Source: Agrostemma githago (taxonomy: Eukaryota; Streptophyta; Magnoliopsida; Caryophyllales; Caryophyllaceae). Taken from it: 64,000 bases of DNA. Within the stretch, counting starts at the first letter, position 1, and every line of letters begins with the position of its first letter. Below are positions 44,878-57,379 of this stretch, piece after piece. Position numbers and translations under genes: made by a program. Where the stretch lies: assembly GCA_958450325.1 (NCBI GenBank), contig OY288239.1:56439049-56503048 (forward strand). The letters run 5' to 3'. The notes under the pieces are model-generated. The model was given only the letters and a program-made list of their open reading frames with translations, made no database searches and was not told the origin of the DNA.

Positions 44878-44943
44878 TGTGGACATGACGTAGGTCCACC
44901 CCGACGCGGCCACGCGCGAGTTTGGGTAGGCGAATGAATCTCG
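44878..44943 (-). repeat. Tat B 5' LTR, first 66 bp only
   Basis: It matches 31873-31938 with one difference (gcgcgagttt against gcgcgggttt). After 'gaatgaatctcg' the match stops. Two bases (aa) intervene, then sequence identical to 25052 onward begins. The element's own promoter is therefore missing on this side. Confidence 0.9.
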
Positions 44944-46489
44944 AATGACTCCGCTACCTCTCCATGTGTATATTTGGTATGTCTTTTCTCTTTCCTCGGA
45001 TTTTATTTGTGGTCCCCCCACCAATTTTGGGTCTGTATGATATGGACATTGAGGACAATGTCGAGTCTAGCGTGGGGGAGTTTTTAGTATTTCTAGTTTT
45101 ATTTCCTGGAGTCTTAGTGGTTGTCTTTGATACCGATTATGCAGCAATGATGATAATTTGCACTCGTTAGGCTACCTACTCATTCTTAATTGGCATTCAT
45201 CTGACCTTTGTTATGTGGAATAATAATTAATCGGCAAGTTTGCAACCAACCGAGCTATGATTTGTGGTTCCCATTTAGACCGACCCTGCATTTAGGCTTT
45301 AGCTACAAAATTGGTGAGATTTAGAGCCTCCTGTAGCCAGTACATTCATACCTGGCTACCACTTAGGATTGTGTGTAGGACTCCTCGTGGAATATGCTAT
45401 GTCAATACGCATAAGTATGGTGTTTGCCCCTTCATTTTGACTAACTTGCCTAGTGATCATTTTTGGGTCATTTTCATTTTCATCTATTTCTATCCATTTT
45501 CTCCTTGGCTAAAATGTTAAAGAATTCACAAAATGAACTACAAAATCAAATTTGCCTACCCAGCCAAGCTTGATGAAGTAGGTCACCTAGTGCGTTCTAT
45601 GCTCGTTATTGTGTGATTATGGAGATTTTTGATGGATGATTGGATGTGGTTGACTCTGTCTCAAGGGAGTTTGTAGATCTTGTCCGAGTCAATTTGGGTT
45701 ATTGTATATATTTGCCTCTAATTTCGTCAAGCTGAAAAAATTAGTTCAAAAAGAAAAAAAATGAAAAAAAAATGAAAAAAAAGCAAAAAGGAAAAAAAAT
45801 CGAAAAAATCGAAAAAGAAGGAAAAAAAAGGGAAAAATCAAAACAAAAAAAATATGTTATTCTTGTTACTTTTATTTTCCGTTTACTTGATGAAATTTGA
45901 GCGCCCTCTTTTGATCCCGGACTCGTTATCGTTGGTTGGTGATTTGTATGATTTGTTTATGGAAGTGGAAGAATTTTTTTTGAGTTGAGCATTATCGCAC
46001 TAGTTAGTTCCCTAGCTTGGCTTTAACCTCACATGACCATATCGATTTCCACCTTCTACCTTGTTATCACCATCCTTGCCTCCCTTTGTGATCTTAGCAC
46101 GTTTTGTAAAAATTTAGAGGTCGATACCATACTAGATTGCGGGCATATTTCCATGAGTTGGAGTAGTTGAGCGTTTTCATATATATATTTCACATATACA
46201 CACCCTTCCTAATTGAGCGATGAGTGGCTCCGTGAGTAGCCTATGCAAGGGCTTTGGTTGAAAATGTGGTTTCTACATATCATGCTTGGTAAAATTGTGC
46301 ATTTGCTGATGGATTATTTTTCCTATTTCCCGTCTTGGAATTCGTTTCTTAGACTTGGTTTAGATGTTTGCTATGACGGACTTGAGTATTTGGTTGCCTA
46401 TTATTTGCTTTGAGCTGTTTCGGTATTATATTAGTTGTTTTCTTACGGGTCTTGCTTGAGGACAAGCAAGGGTTCGGTTCGGGGGAGTT

Positions 46490-47824
46490 TGATGTGTTGT
46501 ATTTATATAGTTTTTTTCCCTCGATTCCGTTGTCTTTTATGGTCGGAACGCGCTCTTTAGAGCCGTTTCTTCTAACATTTTGCTTTGAGTGAGTGTTTTT
46601 GTAGATTCTACACAATTTCAGGTCTTTATGTGCATTTACACTCATATCTGGTTAGAAGAACGATCCTGAGACAAAACCCGTGCCTCAAGACGTTTAGGCG
46701 AAGAAGAAATGGGAGGTGACAATTCATTGGGCCATGAGAAGCGGCCCATAGCTTCTTTTATTAGTGCGTGCACGCCAGCCTGCATGTGACCGGCGGCCTG
46801 CCAGCCGGTCGGCATGACACAAGGCCATTTTTAGCTTCATTTTGATGTGTGCCTCGGCCCCTGCATGTGGCAGGCGGCCGACCGGCCGGCCGGCATGCAC
46901 ATCCTCTTTATTTCCGCCTCATTTTGTATAACTAGGAGTGTTTATCATTTTTACTACTATCACTTCTTCATACTTAGAAATTTTTACTTCAGAAAACTCG
47001 TGACCTTTAGGATTCTAGCACTCGGTTTTCACTCGGATTCGATTTCGGTAATTTCATTTTATGCAATTTTCAGTTCTACGTTTCAATCTTCATCGTAAAT
47101 CACTTAGTTTGTCGTAATTTTCTCTTTTTGTAATTCGTTGTTCCGTTTAGTTCGCTAGATTTCCGTCCGTTTATCATTAGATTTATTTGCTTCACCTTTT
47201 TATCATGAATTCCATGTATGCGATTAGTTGTTCCGTAATCATCATGCGTAGCTAATTTTCTCACTAGGGTCGAGGGGGATCGATGGATTATTATACGATT
47301 ATGTCGCTTTGATACTAAATTCATAATTATGCTAGTACCACTTTCGCGTGTTTATTTGTCGATTAATTTGTTAAAGGCCACAACATTTTAATCTGTTTGG
47401 GAAATTCTAGTTCCTGTGCGAAAGCCGAATTAGGATTAGATCACGCGCGATTTGGTAGGGAGTCTAATAAGTTGCGAGAGCCCGTTAGATCCTTCCTAGG
47501 TTGACACGATTCGAGAGAACGTGTTATAGCCGACTAGCATGTTATATGTTTATTATTATCGTCGCATAATTGTTGAGCATCTATCGTGACCCCGTGACCT
47601 TAGTCTTCATCTCTTTATTAGATTCGATTATTTATTATCGCATTTTAGTAGTGTTTTTTATCCTTCCATCAATTCAACCGTTTAGAGCATTCTAGAATCG
47701 CCATAGCTATTTGACTAGTTTAACTGTTTCCCTGTGGATTCGATACCTTGCTTGCCGCTATCTTCTTGTTAGTAGCATTAGGTTTACCTTGATTGGGTGA
47801 GACGACTTTACCCACATCAAATTT
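46490..47824 (+). repeat. Duplicate of the Athila 3' LTR
   Basis: This is the copy of 26596-27930 carried by the duplication, followed by the same gacgatg flank. It has no 5' LTR partner of its own, so the flank does not mark a new insertion. Sequence 44946-46489 before it copies the Athila 3' untranslated region, including the A-rich tract. Confidence 0.92.
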
Positions 47825-49009
47825 GACGATGGCGTGAAGACATCGCTTGTGACATGAAAGTGTTTCGCTATATGTGTGCGTCGGGAATCCGACGATAACG
47901 AAAGTGTAAATTTTTTGAAAGAACCGTGGTTCTTAGGGGAACCAGTTTTGAAAATGATGACGCGGTGCTTTTATTGAAACTGCTACTAATTAGCCAGTTC
48001 GATCGTCGTGGTGTATATGGTGCTCGCGGCAGAGCGTGATGTCCGTGACGGTGCTTCGGAAGGTGTGACTAAATCCTTAATAAAGAATTTAGGTAGTGAA
48101 TAGCGTTTTTAGAAAAAAAAATTAAAACGAGTGTCCCACGTCCGTTGGTTGCATTAACTAGCATTTAATGGTGGGGGGTGACGTATTGTGAAAAGTGTTT
48201 TGAGGGTGTAACCGTTTTGGGTTCCTTGACTTCATTAATTGAAGCTTCGGTTATGTTAACGGTACGTGTGTAAAAAAAACATTTTTTTTTGAAATAAAAT
48301 ATAACCGTTTAAGGTACCTTGATCCCATTAATTGGGAGTCTCGGTGGTGTTAACGGTATTCATTGTTGACGGGTTTTACTTTGGCCAAAATGATGGCACT
48401 AAAAATTTCTTTGAAAATGGTAGGTGTAAAATTTGCCATGATAACGGCATTTTAAAATGTTTTCTTTTTTTTTGGAAGTTACAGTTTGACCGGAGTATCG
48501 CCATTGAAAAGGTCGTTTTGAAAAGAGGAGGTATTTTTCGAAAACGAAATTGGGTGCGATTGAATATGTTGGCGTGGTTGAATCCAGATTTTTAGTGTTT
48601 TATTTGGGTTGTTCAAACACGCTACACGTAACTAGGAATGCATACACTCATGCAGGATGCAGACACGGGTAGGTTAGGGTAGGCTACCCCCCACGAATAG
48701 TCTTTACTTAGGCATTGATAAATCGTCTAGGGAGACGAGTGTCATACCGTCCGTTCGGAGCTATCCGCTTATTATTCCCGCGAGGTACGCGTTAGGCGGC
48801 CGGAACGTCAATCGAGGATCTCTCCGCGTGTCCCTAAGGATCTTACCGCGAAAAGGTCGATTGGTCCTGATATTGGTTAAGGTGGGCTTTTTAGGGCCAA
48901 AACCTGTAGTGAACACAACTAGGAACTAGGAAATGAGCTTCACCGACCTCGTTCAAGTTACACCACCACAGGAAATTTGTTTCCAAATCCCCCAGCGGAG
49001 TCGCTAAAC
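47825..49009 (-). other. Duplicate of the Tat A leader and PBS
   Basis: Copy of 27931-29116. The hairpin pair is at about 48206-48359 and the PBS at 48989-49006. An open frame at 48332-48595 is a product of one shortened T-run and is not a gene. Confidence 0.88.
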
Positions 49010-51124
49010 TGTGGACGTTCGCCCGCACTGCCCGACGCCCCGCGCGCGCCCGCTCCTTGTCGGGCACCGGTCCGATCTCGCGTACGGGGTGATGTTTCAG
49101 ACCTCAATTCGGATGACAATCCGGACTTGTACTAGACGGGTGCGGGCACCCGTGTTTCCGTTTGGGGTCGATCGAGTCGTGGTTGTAAATGTTTAAAGGC
49201 CGATTCATTTGGTAAGGCGACCTTTTTAGTGAACTGAATTCGTTGCCGATTTGTGAAGTCGCCACCGAGTCAATTATGGGGACTCGAAACCGTTCAAGTC
49301 AATTTTGATCCCTAGCCGGCTCAAAGTTGAGGGGCACGGGACCTAAAGATAAAGACTTGTACCCTTAAGCACTCCATTCCTGGAATGACTCTCATTGCCA
49401 ATGGTTTCGGACATCCGGAAACCGTCGATTCTGAGTAAGTGGTGAGGGTACGTATTGGGAAGCCAACATCCGATAGATGTCAACACCCAATCCCGCCCGC
49501 ACTATAGCGGCCTCTACTATTCAATCGGTGGGCTGATAACCTAGTTCTTTTGTTGTGGCGAAAATATTGTAACATCCGTTGTTTTCACCTTATATCTTTT
49601 GCTACGTCGGTTGTTTAAGGACAAGTAATTATTGTCGTCAAAGTAGTTTTGTTTATATTCTTTGCGTGCGATTTCACGTGACAAACAGGCCATGAAAAGA
49701 TGCACGTAGGAGAGTAGATATTACTAATATTATAGGTATTAGCAAGTCAGTTTTAACGCGATAATACGGATATTAGTCGTTCTCGTGATATACCTTACCT
49801 GATATTCTGCTTAAGATGCGTCGGTTCGGTATTAATAAAAATGCGTCGAACCTAGTAAGGCGAGCACCCGGACTAATATGGAACCCGACCATCACTTTGT
49901 TCAATTTTAGTTGTTTTACGTTTTGATTTCCGTGTTAGGTGATTTAGCATACGATTATAAGGTCGTAAAAGCAATAAATCATGCGAAAAACTATAAATGC
50001 GAATGTAAGTAAATCACATTGTGAGGAGTTGCACCCTCGGAGTATACACTAAACGGGACACGATGCGTAGATAGTTGAGAACGGATCTCGCAATTACTCG
50101 GGTCTATTTAGTGTATTTTAGTGTTTGCGGTTGAAGTTGGGACGTTACGTGTTTTAGTGTGTGTTTATGGACCTAATGTCCATGCCTAGTATTGTCGTAG
50201 TGCATAATAAAAGAAAGTGCGAAAATGTAATTTTTTGTTTAGATGACAACCTAGTGACGACTCGGCTTCAAAGGCGGATCCTCCTAGCTTGCCTAGTGAT
50301 TTCGGCAGAGTTCCATTACCGTTGACCCCTCCTGCGGCTACTCCGACAAAGCTCCGTTACTATGGACTGATTCTGCGGCTAATCCGGCAGAATTTCGTTA
50401 CTAGACTATAGCTAGTTGAACACATGCACCTCGGTATCGAGTGGAGTGCTCGAAGGTGAGGAGTAGCGTCGATGTCGCTTTTTTCGAAACTACGATCGAG
50501 TGGATCGTTTGCCTCGGGTGTCGGAGTGCGAGCCCTTAGCAAAAAAGTAGAGGGAGAAGAGAAGTTAAGAATTGTGTGTCGAATGAATGAGGTGAGGGGG
50601 GTATTTATAGGTATTTTCGGCCCTCGTCAGCCATATGGACGCCTGAGTTGTGGCGCACAAAGACTCAGGCGCCTGGGTTCGGGCGTGGGGAGTCTCAGAC
50701 GCGTGGGGTGAGGCGGTTGGAGTTTTGAAGATACGATTTTGATACTTTCCAAAACCAAGGGATAGGTGTATAATACGAATATTGGAGGTTAAGGTTCCCC
50801 CGGGTTTGACCTAGCGCCGTGAGTTTAGTGGGCCTCGGGTGCGCATCCCGAGGTTTGCTTGGCGCGGTGCTGACTCGGTTCGAGTTTCGGGACCGACTCG
50901 GGGTCCCGGTGTCAGAATTGACTCTAATTAGTGTCTATGTGACCATAACGACACGACTAAGGCTGCCATCATGTTAGTTTAATTTTTCTGAGTAATTTAT
51001 TTGATCCGTTCTATAAAAAAAACTACCGAAAACATCGCGAAACCATGTCGCGTTGCAATCTTATCGTCGTCGGGTGTTTGTTGGGCACTTCCGCAGCCAC
51101 CAGGTCCAAATCTGGGTGTCTACA
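49010..51124 (-). repeat. Duplicate of the Tat A 5' LTR
   Basis: Copy of 29117-31231 with a few substitutions (for example near 49256 and 49684). It is followed by the same gcacc target copy. Confidence 0.92.
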
Positions 51125-51129
51125 GCACC

Positions 51130-51765
51130 TCCTCTTTTATTATTCTTAGCCATAAAGACAGCACCTATATTATCGCAATACATTTGTATTGGCCGACTAA
51201 TAGAGTCAACAACTCTAAGACTAGATATGAAGTCTTTCAGCCATACACCATGTGAGGTAGCCTCAAAAGAAGAAATGAATCTGGCCTCCGTAGAAGAAGT
51301 GGCTACCATTGTCTGTTTGGTACTCCTCCCAGAAATAGCCCCGTCATCTAGCATAAACACATATCCTGAGGTAGATTTTCGTGGATCAATGCAGCCAGCG
51401 TGGTATGAATCGGAATACCCTTCCACTTCAAGACTCTTTAGTTCGTCTATACATAAGCATGTAATCCTTAGTACCCTGAAGGTATCTCAATACTTTCTTT
51501 GCAGCTTTCCAGTGATCGATTCCTGGGTTAATCGGATATCTGTCTAATACTCCAACAACATATACAACGTCGGGTCTGGTACAGACCTGAGCATACATAA
51601 TGCTACCAATAGCTGAAGCATAGGGAATATTTTTCATTTGTTCCCTCTCAATGTCATTCCTAGGACACTGGTCCAAACTGAATCGGTCACCTTTCACAAT
51701 GGGTGCTACACTTGATGAACAATCTTTCATTCTGAACCTTTCGAGTACTTTGTTGATATAGGCCT
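51130..51765 (-). pseudogene. Duplicate of the copia RT/RNase H fragment
   Basis: Copy of 31237-31872, with the same frameshift and the same motifs (KAYINKVLERF, STSGYVFMLDDG). It ends at the start of the copied Tat B LTR. Confidence 0.9.
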
Positions 51766-53237
51766 TGTGGACATGACGTAGGTCCACCCCGACGCGGCCA
51801 CGCGCGGGTTTGGGTAGGCGAATGAATCTCGTGGTGAGATTGCTCTCGGGTTCGAAATTTAAGTCAAAATGGAGTCGCCACCGAATTTTGTGGTTATTCG
51901 GAACCATACGGGCCCACTCTATGTCGTCATGGGCTATACACAAAGTAAGCCCACTTCGATTTCAGAGTTCATTGGGCTCGTCCCTTTGCATTGCAATATC
52001 GATACCGTATAAACCGGCTTTCGTATATAGAATGACTCTCGTGCGCCAAGGGTTTCGGACATCCGGAAACCAAAGGTTCTGAGTAAGGGGTGAGGGTACG
52101 TGTTGGGAAGCCCACTAAGGACACCCAACCCCGCCCGCACATGGTGGCCTCTACTAAGACATCGTTCCTGTTCGTGTGCGCGCGCTAGTAAAATGACTAA
52201 ATGATATGCAAACAGCGTTTTCGGGCTAAGCATGTGAATAGTATATGAACTACGTCATTTAATGCATCTTAATTTTGGTCGAAGTGGTTTAGCATGCGAG
52301 GTTCATTTATAAAGCGGTAAGCAAGTAAATAAATAAAACTCGGAAATAAATAACGTACAAATTACACGGGCGGAAATACAACCCGGCCAATACAAAAAAA
52401 ATGAACGGAACAATAGATAATAAAAAGATAGGAACGGACCCGTATGTAAACTTGACCGCGAAATGTGTAAGTGGACTGACCCCGTTTAAATGCACATTAT
52501 GTTGCACATCAAACGAAGGACGGAGGCATAGGGCCTAAGCGTGATGCTAGCCCGATCCTATGCCTCGATGCCTTGTCCCGACTTTTCACGTCGAAAAATC
52601 GATCAAAGTCGTTAAGGTGTCGTGATGAGCATTAGTTTTGAAAAATGGATTCACGTGATTGGCTTTACGCGTGTCGACTAAGAGTCGTAAAAAAAGGATG
52701 AGGCTTAAATGTTGCATTTAAGCTCTCGGTTTTCTGGGTTGCAGGTCCCACTCGATCGAGTCATGGTCTGACTCGGTCGAGTGCGTCCTCAAAAAAGGTT
52801 CTGCCCAGTTTTCTGGACGCTACTCGATCGAGTGGCCTATGCACTCGGTCGAGTAGCCCCTCGAAAAGGGTTTTGTCCTGCTTGATGGACGCTACTCGAT
52901 CGAGTGGCTTGTGCACTCGGGCGAGTAGCCCCTGTACGACTGTTAACTCGTTTCGTTTTTTTGGGGTTGAAAACGACGGTCGGTCGGATTAAATACAAAT
53001 ATCGCATGATTTGAATTTAACTCGACCTCCGGTATTACAATCGTGTATATGTACGATTATAATACCGTTGTCGGGATTTTTATGAAAACGCTTACGTTAG
53101 AAAATTTGAATTAGCAACGGAATGCCTCCCTCTACGTCACGACATCAAAACTAACCCTTTCGGGTTATGTGATGTCGGTTTTCGTGTCAACGGGTTCCGC
53201 ACTAATTAAAATGGGATCGAATGCGTCCAACTATGAT
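51766..53237 (-). repeat. Duplicate of the first 1472 bp of the Tat B LTR
   Basis: Copy of 31873-33344, including palindrome cluster 1. It stops at 'ccaactatgat', after which MULE coding sequence begins with no terminal inverted repeat in sight. U3 and the TATA box are not included. Confidence 0.92.
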
Positions 53238-56037
53238 GAATGTGGTGAAGGGGAGGACACTCCTGGTGAAAGTGAGGATGAATCTAGACCCGGCAAGAGG
53301 AAGAAATCTGCTACAACAATTGTGAACGACAAAACCGATTTCACAAAACTTAGGTGGACTGTTGGTATTAGATTTCCTAATAGAGAAATCTTCAGGGATT
53401 GCGTCACGAGATACGCTGTTGCACAGGGGAGAAATCTTAGAGTGGATGTAAGTGACAAAATCAGGGGTAGAAAAGTAGGGGTTAGGTGTGTGAAAGGTTG
53501 TCCATTTGCATTGTATGGGAGTTGGGATCGAAGAAGAGGCTGTTTTGTGGTGAAGAGAGTTGGACCAGAGCACAGTTGCCAGAGGACAATGGAGGGCAAC
53601 ATACAACTCAAGTCAAGCTGGCTAGCAAAACAATTTCTTGAGGTGTTTAAAGCGAGGCCTCATTGGCCAGCTGCAGAGATAATGGAGACTGTAAGACGAG
53701 CGTATAGGGTTCTAATCAAAAGGGGTCTTGCTTACAAAATCAAGTATCACGCTCACAGAATGCTTCATGGGTCAATGAAAGACCACTACAGCAAGATTGG
53801 GTCGTACATTGCAGCTCTTGAAGAAGAAGACCCATCAGGCGTATTCACCCTATTCAATAACCCTAGTCCGAGGTCCAATCCGCCGGTTTTCCAGAGGTTT
53901 TTTGTGTGTTTTGATGCACTAAAAGATGGCTGGATGAATGGTTGCAGGAAAGTTTTGTGTGTCGATGCTTGTTTCCTGAAAACTTTTCTAGGTGGTCAGC
54001 TAATAAGTGTTGTGGGGATGGATGCTAATGACCAGATGTACCCATTGGCGTGGGCTGTGGTTGAAGGTGAGAACAATGAAAGCTACGAGTGGTTTTTCAA
54101 GGAATTGAAGAGAACCTTAGATGAGACAGAAGGTGAAGGCTGGACTTTGATATCAGATGAGCATCAAGTAAGTTTCCTACTTTGTATAATCTTATGATTT
54201 ATCAAATATTAGTAATCGATTACGTTTACGTATTAGGCAAAAATCCAGATTGAGCCGTGTTGATGTCGATTTCTGCGTCCGTTACTAACGTGATCTGGTG
54301 ATTGTTATTTAATTTGCGTTCAGAAAAGTTAATTAATTTGAGGAAATTATTCAGTTGTTGACAAAATCTGCGTAGCGTTGGTTGAAATTTGGGGAAATTT
54401 GATGATTGGGAACGCGTACAAATTACGATTGCTAAATATAACGTGGTCTGGTGATTGTTATTAGAAACTAATCAATTTTAGGAATCTATTCATTTTTTCA
54501 ACATAATTCGCGCATTGTTAATGGTCTCGTCATCTATTTCTGCATTACTTTGGTTGCCTTAGTATCTGGATTAGTTGTATGCTAACTGTACTTAGCAAAG
54601 ACAAAACAGTAGGTACTTGTTTGCATATTTGGTTGCCTATTTGAAATCTGCGGTTCGTTTCTTCTTTCTTTGGAATATTTTTCTTTGTTGCGTCAACAGT
54701 AGGTACCCTTTTGCTTACTGTAACTGCATTTGTTCTATTCTTCATTTCCCTTGTAGAGCATTGTGACAATGGTGGCGCAGGAGTTTCCCAAGGCGGAACA
54801 CAGACACTGCGCTAGACACATCTTCGCTAATTGGCACAAAAGCTACAAGGGGGACGAAATGAAGCTCCTATTCTGGAGATGTGCGAAAGCCTACAACAAA
54901 GCAGACTACAAGGATGTTGTTGATGCAATGAAGGAGGTTGATCCCAAGGCTGCGGATGCCTTTCTAGCATGTAAACCAGAATTATTTTGTAGGGCATTTC
55001 TGAAGACTAACACAAAGGCGGATGTGATAGTGAGTAACATGGCGGAGACTTTTAATGCCTACATCATTAACGCAAGATCTAAACATGTCATATACATGTT
55101 GGAGGACATTAGGGTTGCGTTGATGCGAAGGTTGACCAGCAAGAAGGAAGAAATGGAGAAGAAAACCTCTTTACTATGCCCAAGGATTCAACAAAGGTTA
55201 GAAATTGAAAAAGAACTTGCAGCATTTTGTGATGTCATTCCATCAAGTCCTACAGTTTTTTAGGTACTACATGGCATAGACTCTATGAATGTTAATTTGG
55301 AAGCTAGGACTTGCACTTGTAGGAAGTAGGACATGACCGGTATTCCATGTTCCCACGGAGTTGCTGCCATATTTGCACTGCATGCCGTCCCGGAAGAGTA
55401 TGTTTCCGACTGCTATAAAAGGGACACTTACATTAGGGCATATAGTCGCTCCATTTCTCCTCTTGCAGGTCAGAGACATTGGCCTGTCGTTGAGCTACCA
55501 TTAAACCCCCCACCAATCAAGGTTGGACCTGGCAGGCCAAGGAAGAAGAGGAGGAGGGATCCTTTTGAGGATCCAAAGAGAACCGGTAAGCTGACAAGGC
55601 ATGGTGTTGAGCTAACATGCACTATTTGCAAGTGTAAGACTCACAACAGGAGAACATGTCCTCAGAAGGACCAAGCCACTGCTGTACAAGAGGGACCAAA
55701 AAGAGGTAGAGGAAGACCTAGAAAGCATCCTAGAACTGATGCTTCTGATTCAGTGCAGCCGTCTAATGATCAGAACCACCATGACGCCACTACACAACCA
55801 ACTCGACAGGGCAGAGGAGGGAGAGTCATAAGGGGAGGGAGAAGAGCAAGAGGAGGTAGAACTGGCAGTGGAGGGAGAGGGCCAATTGGAGGCAGAAGCA
55901 GGCCACCACAAGGGATGGGGGTGCTGTTCGATGACTCCAGAAATGCATACACCAATCTGCCTGGAAGTTCTGGTGGGCCGAGATGCATTCAATCAGTTGA
56001 AGCATCTACCCAAGCTTCTAACAATCTCCACAGTTAA
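53238..56037 (+). pseudogene. MULE (MuDR-type) transposase, 5' truncated, two stops
   Basis: Exon 1 (53238-54167) and exon 2 (54757-56037) are joined by a GT/AG intron of 589 bases in phase. Exon 1 has the MuDR DNA-binding region (WTVGIRFPNREIFRDCVTRY, RCVKGCPFALYGSW) and the first part of the transposase domain (KVLCVDACFLKT, YEWFFKELKRTL, ISDEH). Exon 2 has KAEHRHCARHIFANWHK and a SWIM-type zinc finger (CTC then GIPCSHGVAAIF). The C-terminus has a knuckle CTICKCKTHNRRTC, an AT-hook-like RGRGRPRKHP and a Gly/Arg-rich tail. In-frame stops at 55261-55263 and 55327-55329 disable it. The N-terminus is lost at 53238. The frame happens to continue upstream into Tat LTR sequence (ATG 53169), a chimera and not the natural start. 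No terminal inverted repeats were identified. Confidence 0.88.
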
Positions 56038-56565
56038 TGATTATGACAATGAATTAGTGTCGTGAACGTTGTTAAGTTTTTGGGTACTGAATGATGAACT
56101 TTCTGTTTATGATTATGACGGATGCGTTTCAGTTTTATGTGTGAACTTAGTTTCCAAAAAATTGTCGTGTGTTTTGTGCACACTTTTTGTTAAACGTTAT
56201 GGAATGTATCTGAAGTATGTTTACGGTTTGGAATGCAAACTTTCTGTCTCTACGCTTTTGAATGTAAATTAAAGTTTTCACATGTCGCTGCTACTGCTAC
56301 TATGTCGTTGCCCAGTTACGCAAAATTGAAAATATTACGGAAAGTTGCTGCTACTGTAATGAATTCCCTGTTGAAAATAATTTCAACTTCAAACTGTCAT
56401 TAATTAGGAATGTTGAACATTACAGAAGCCGTGTTTAACAAACTACATTACCGACTCCATTTCATTACCTACTGCTACGTCCACTACTACAAATCTACGA
56501 CTTCTTAAACATTACTAATCGAATGCTTCTTAAACATCTACTCGAGTTTCTTAATCAACCTCGAA
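56038..56565 (+). other. Region between the MULE and the zinc-finger gene
   Basis: T-rich sequence follows the MULE stop and probably holds the 3' ends of both convergent genes. The short open frame 56069-56272 is unrecognised. No gene is called. Confidence 0.5.
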
Positions 56566-57069
56566 CTAGTGCTTCTTAAACAGCCAGCAAACAGCGAAAA
56601 AAAACCACGACAAGATCAAACCAATCGTAGCTTTTTTCTCCCCTTTCACGTGTCTACGCAATTCGGCCCTTAATTCCCCGACCTCCTTCTTCAAACTTTG
56701 TTTCTTCATCAACAACTTCACAATTCTTTCTTCCAACAACTGTTTCTGGAATGCAACCACTTCATAATCCTTGTCTTCACACTCAAACCTTGATTTCACA
56801 TCTTCCACCATCATGAAGTATCTACACCCATTGTTCTTCAAAGAGCATCAATTAAACATGTAGATTTCAGAATTTAATAGGCAAGATTAGCATCAAAATT
56901 GAAATAACCGATGCAAAATTAATCAACATACCGGCCAAAGGGGACAACCATAAAATTTCTTCCCGGAGTTTTCCCCCTTCTTAATGGTCCTCACGACTGC
57001 TTGCAATTTGTGATTGCACAAAACTTCATTCGACAATTTTGAACCCCAAGAATTTGATGGAGAGCCCAT
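56566..57069 (-). CDS. GRF-type zinc-finger protein, small, two exons
   Basis: Exon 1 (57069-56932, 46 codons) starts MGSPSNSWGSKLSNEVLCNH and ends KKFYGCPLWP. The intron (56931-56836) has GT/AG borders in phase. Exon 2 (56835-56566) starts NNGCRYF. Together they make a GRF-like zinc finger (LCNH, GENSGKKFYGCP, NGCRYF), a coiled coil (about residues 75-115, with EERIVKLLMKKQSLKKEV) and a hydrophobic C-terminal segment (GLILSWFFFAVCWLF) that may anchor it in a membrane. The total is about 135 residues with no stop or frameshift. GRF fingers occur in nucleic-acid-binding proteins, and short plant proteins of this layout are common and uncharacterised. It may be a host gene, or cargo of the adjoining MULE, toward which it converges. 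Exon borders are by eye. Confidence 0.7.
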
Positions 57070-57379
57070 TATTAGATTTAATGGAAATGAATTTTTTTTT
57101 TAATTTTCTTGCAAAGTTGCCATTGAAAGCCTGGAGAGAGATGGATAAAGAGGGTAAAGAAGGAGGAGGGTGGGTTTGGATTTAATAAGGTTATATTGAA
57201 GTTGCCGGTTGTTTTTGAAGAAGATTACCTACTGTTGTAGGTAACAAATGATACCATACCATTCTCATTTGACTACTCCAACACTCTGTATTATTCTGGG
57301 ATTAAGTGTAATCTATATTATTAATGGAATACGCCCAATAGTCAGTATTATTGGTATTAAATAACCCCTCCTAAAAAAA
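57070..57379. other. Upstream region of the zinc-finger gene
   Basis: AT-rich, with possible minus-strand promoter sequence (ccttattaaatcc near 57185, read on the minus strand). No clear TATA box and no gene in the other direction. Confidence 0.35.

Larger units (their letters stand above)
31873..44943 (-). mobile_element. Tat B: Ty3/gypsy Tat-group element, right LTR truncated
   Basis: The left LTR (31873-34465) begins TGTGGACATG and ends TGTCTACA. The right LTR begins identically at 44878 but stops matching after 44943, where the duplicated segment begins. The PBS (44857-44874) and PPT (34466-34479) give a right-to-left orientation. Order along the element: leader, gag-protease (43690-40940), RT-RNase H-second RNase H (40915-38440), integrase (38438-37370), then an opposite-strand gene (35111-36973), a 3' region, and the LTR. 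It inserted into the copia RT fragment. A target duplication cannot be tested because the right flank is lost. Damage includes one pol stop, a deletion and a frameshift in the integrase part. Confidence 0.9.
44946..53237 (+). repeat. Large direct duplication of 25052-33344
   Basis: About 8.29 kb repeats 25052-33344 with an offset of 19,894 bases at the left and 19,893 after a T-run near 28565. Only scattered substitutions are seen (for example near 46612, 46667, 46721, 47262 and 48301), well under 1 per cent by eye. Contents in order: Athila 3' untranslated region and 3' LTR, Tat A leader, PBS and LTR, the target copy gcacc, the copia fragment, and 1472 bp of the Tat B LTR. The left junction falls in the Tat B right LTR, the right junction in a MULE gene. 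A tandem copy of a 19.9-kb unit cut short, or a copied and inserted 8.3-kb segment, would both give this. Confidence 0.95.

Noticed and set aside
48332..48595. Open frame of 87 codons present only in the duplicate
   Set aside because: It differs from the original at 28438-28700 by a shortened T run that opens the frame; nothing suggests a protein.
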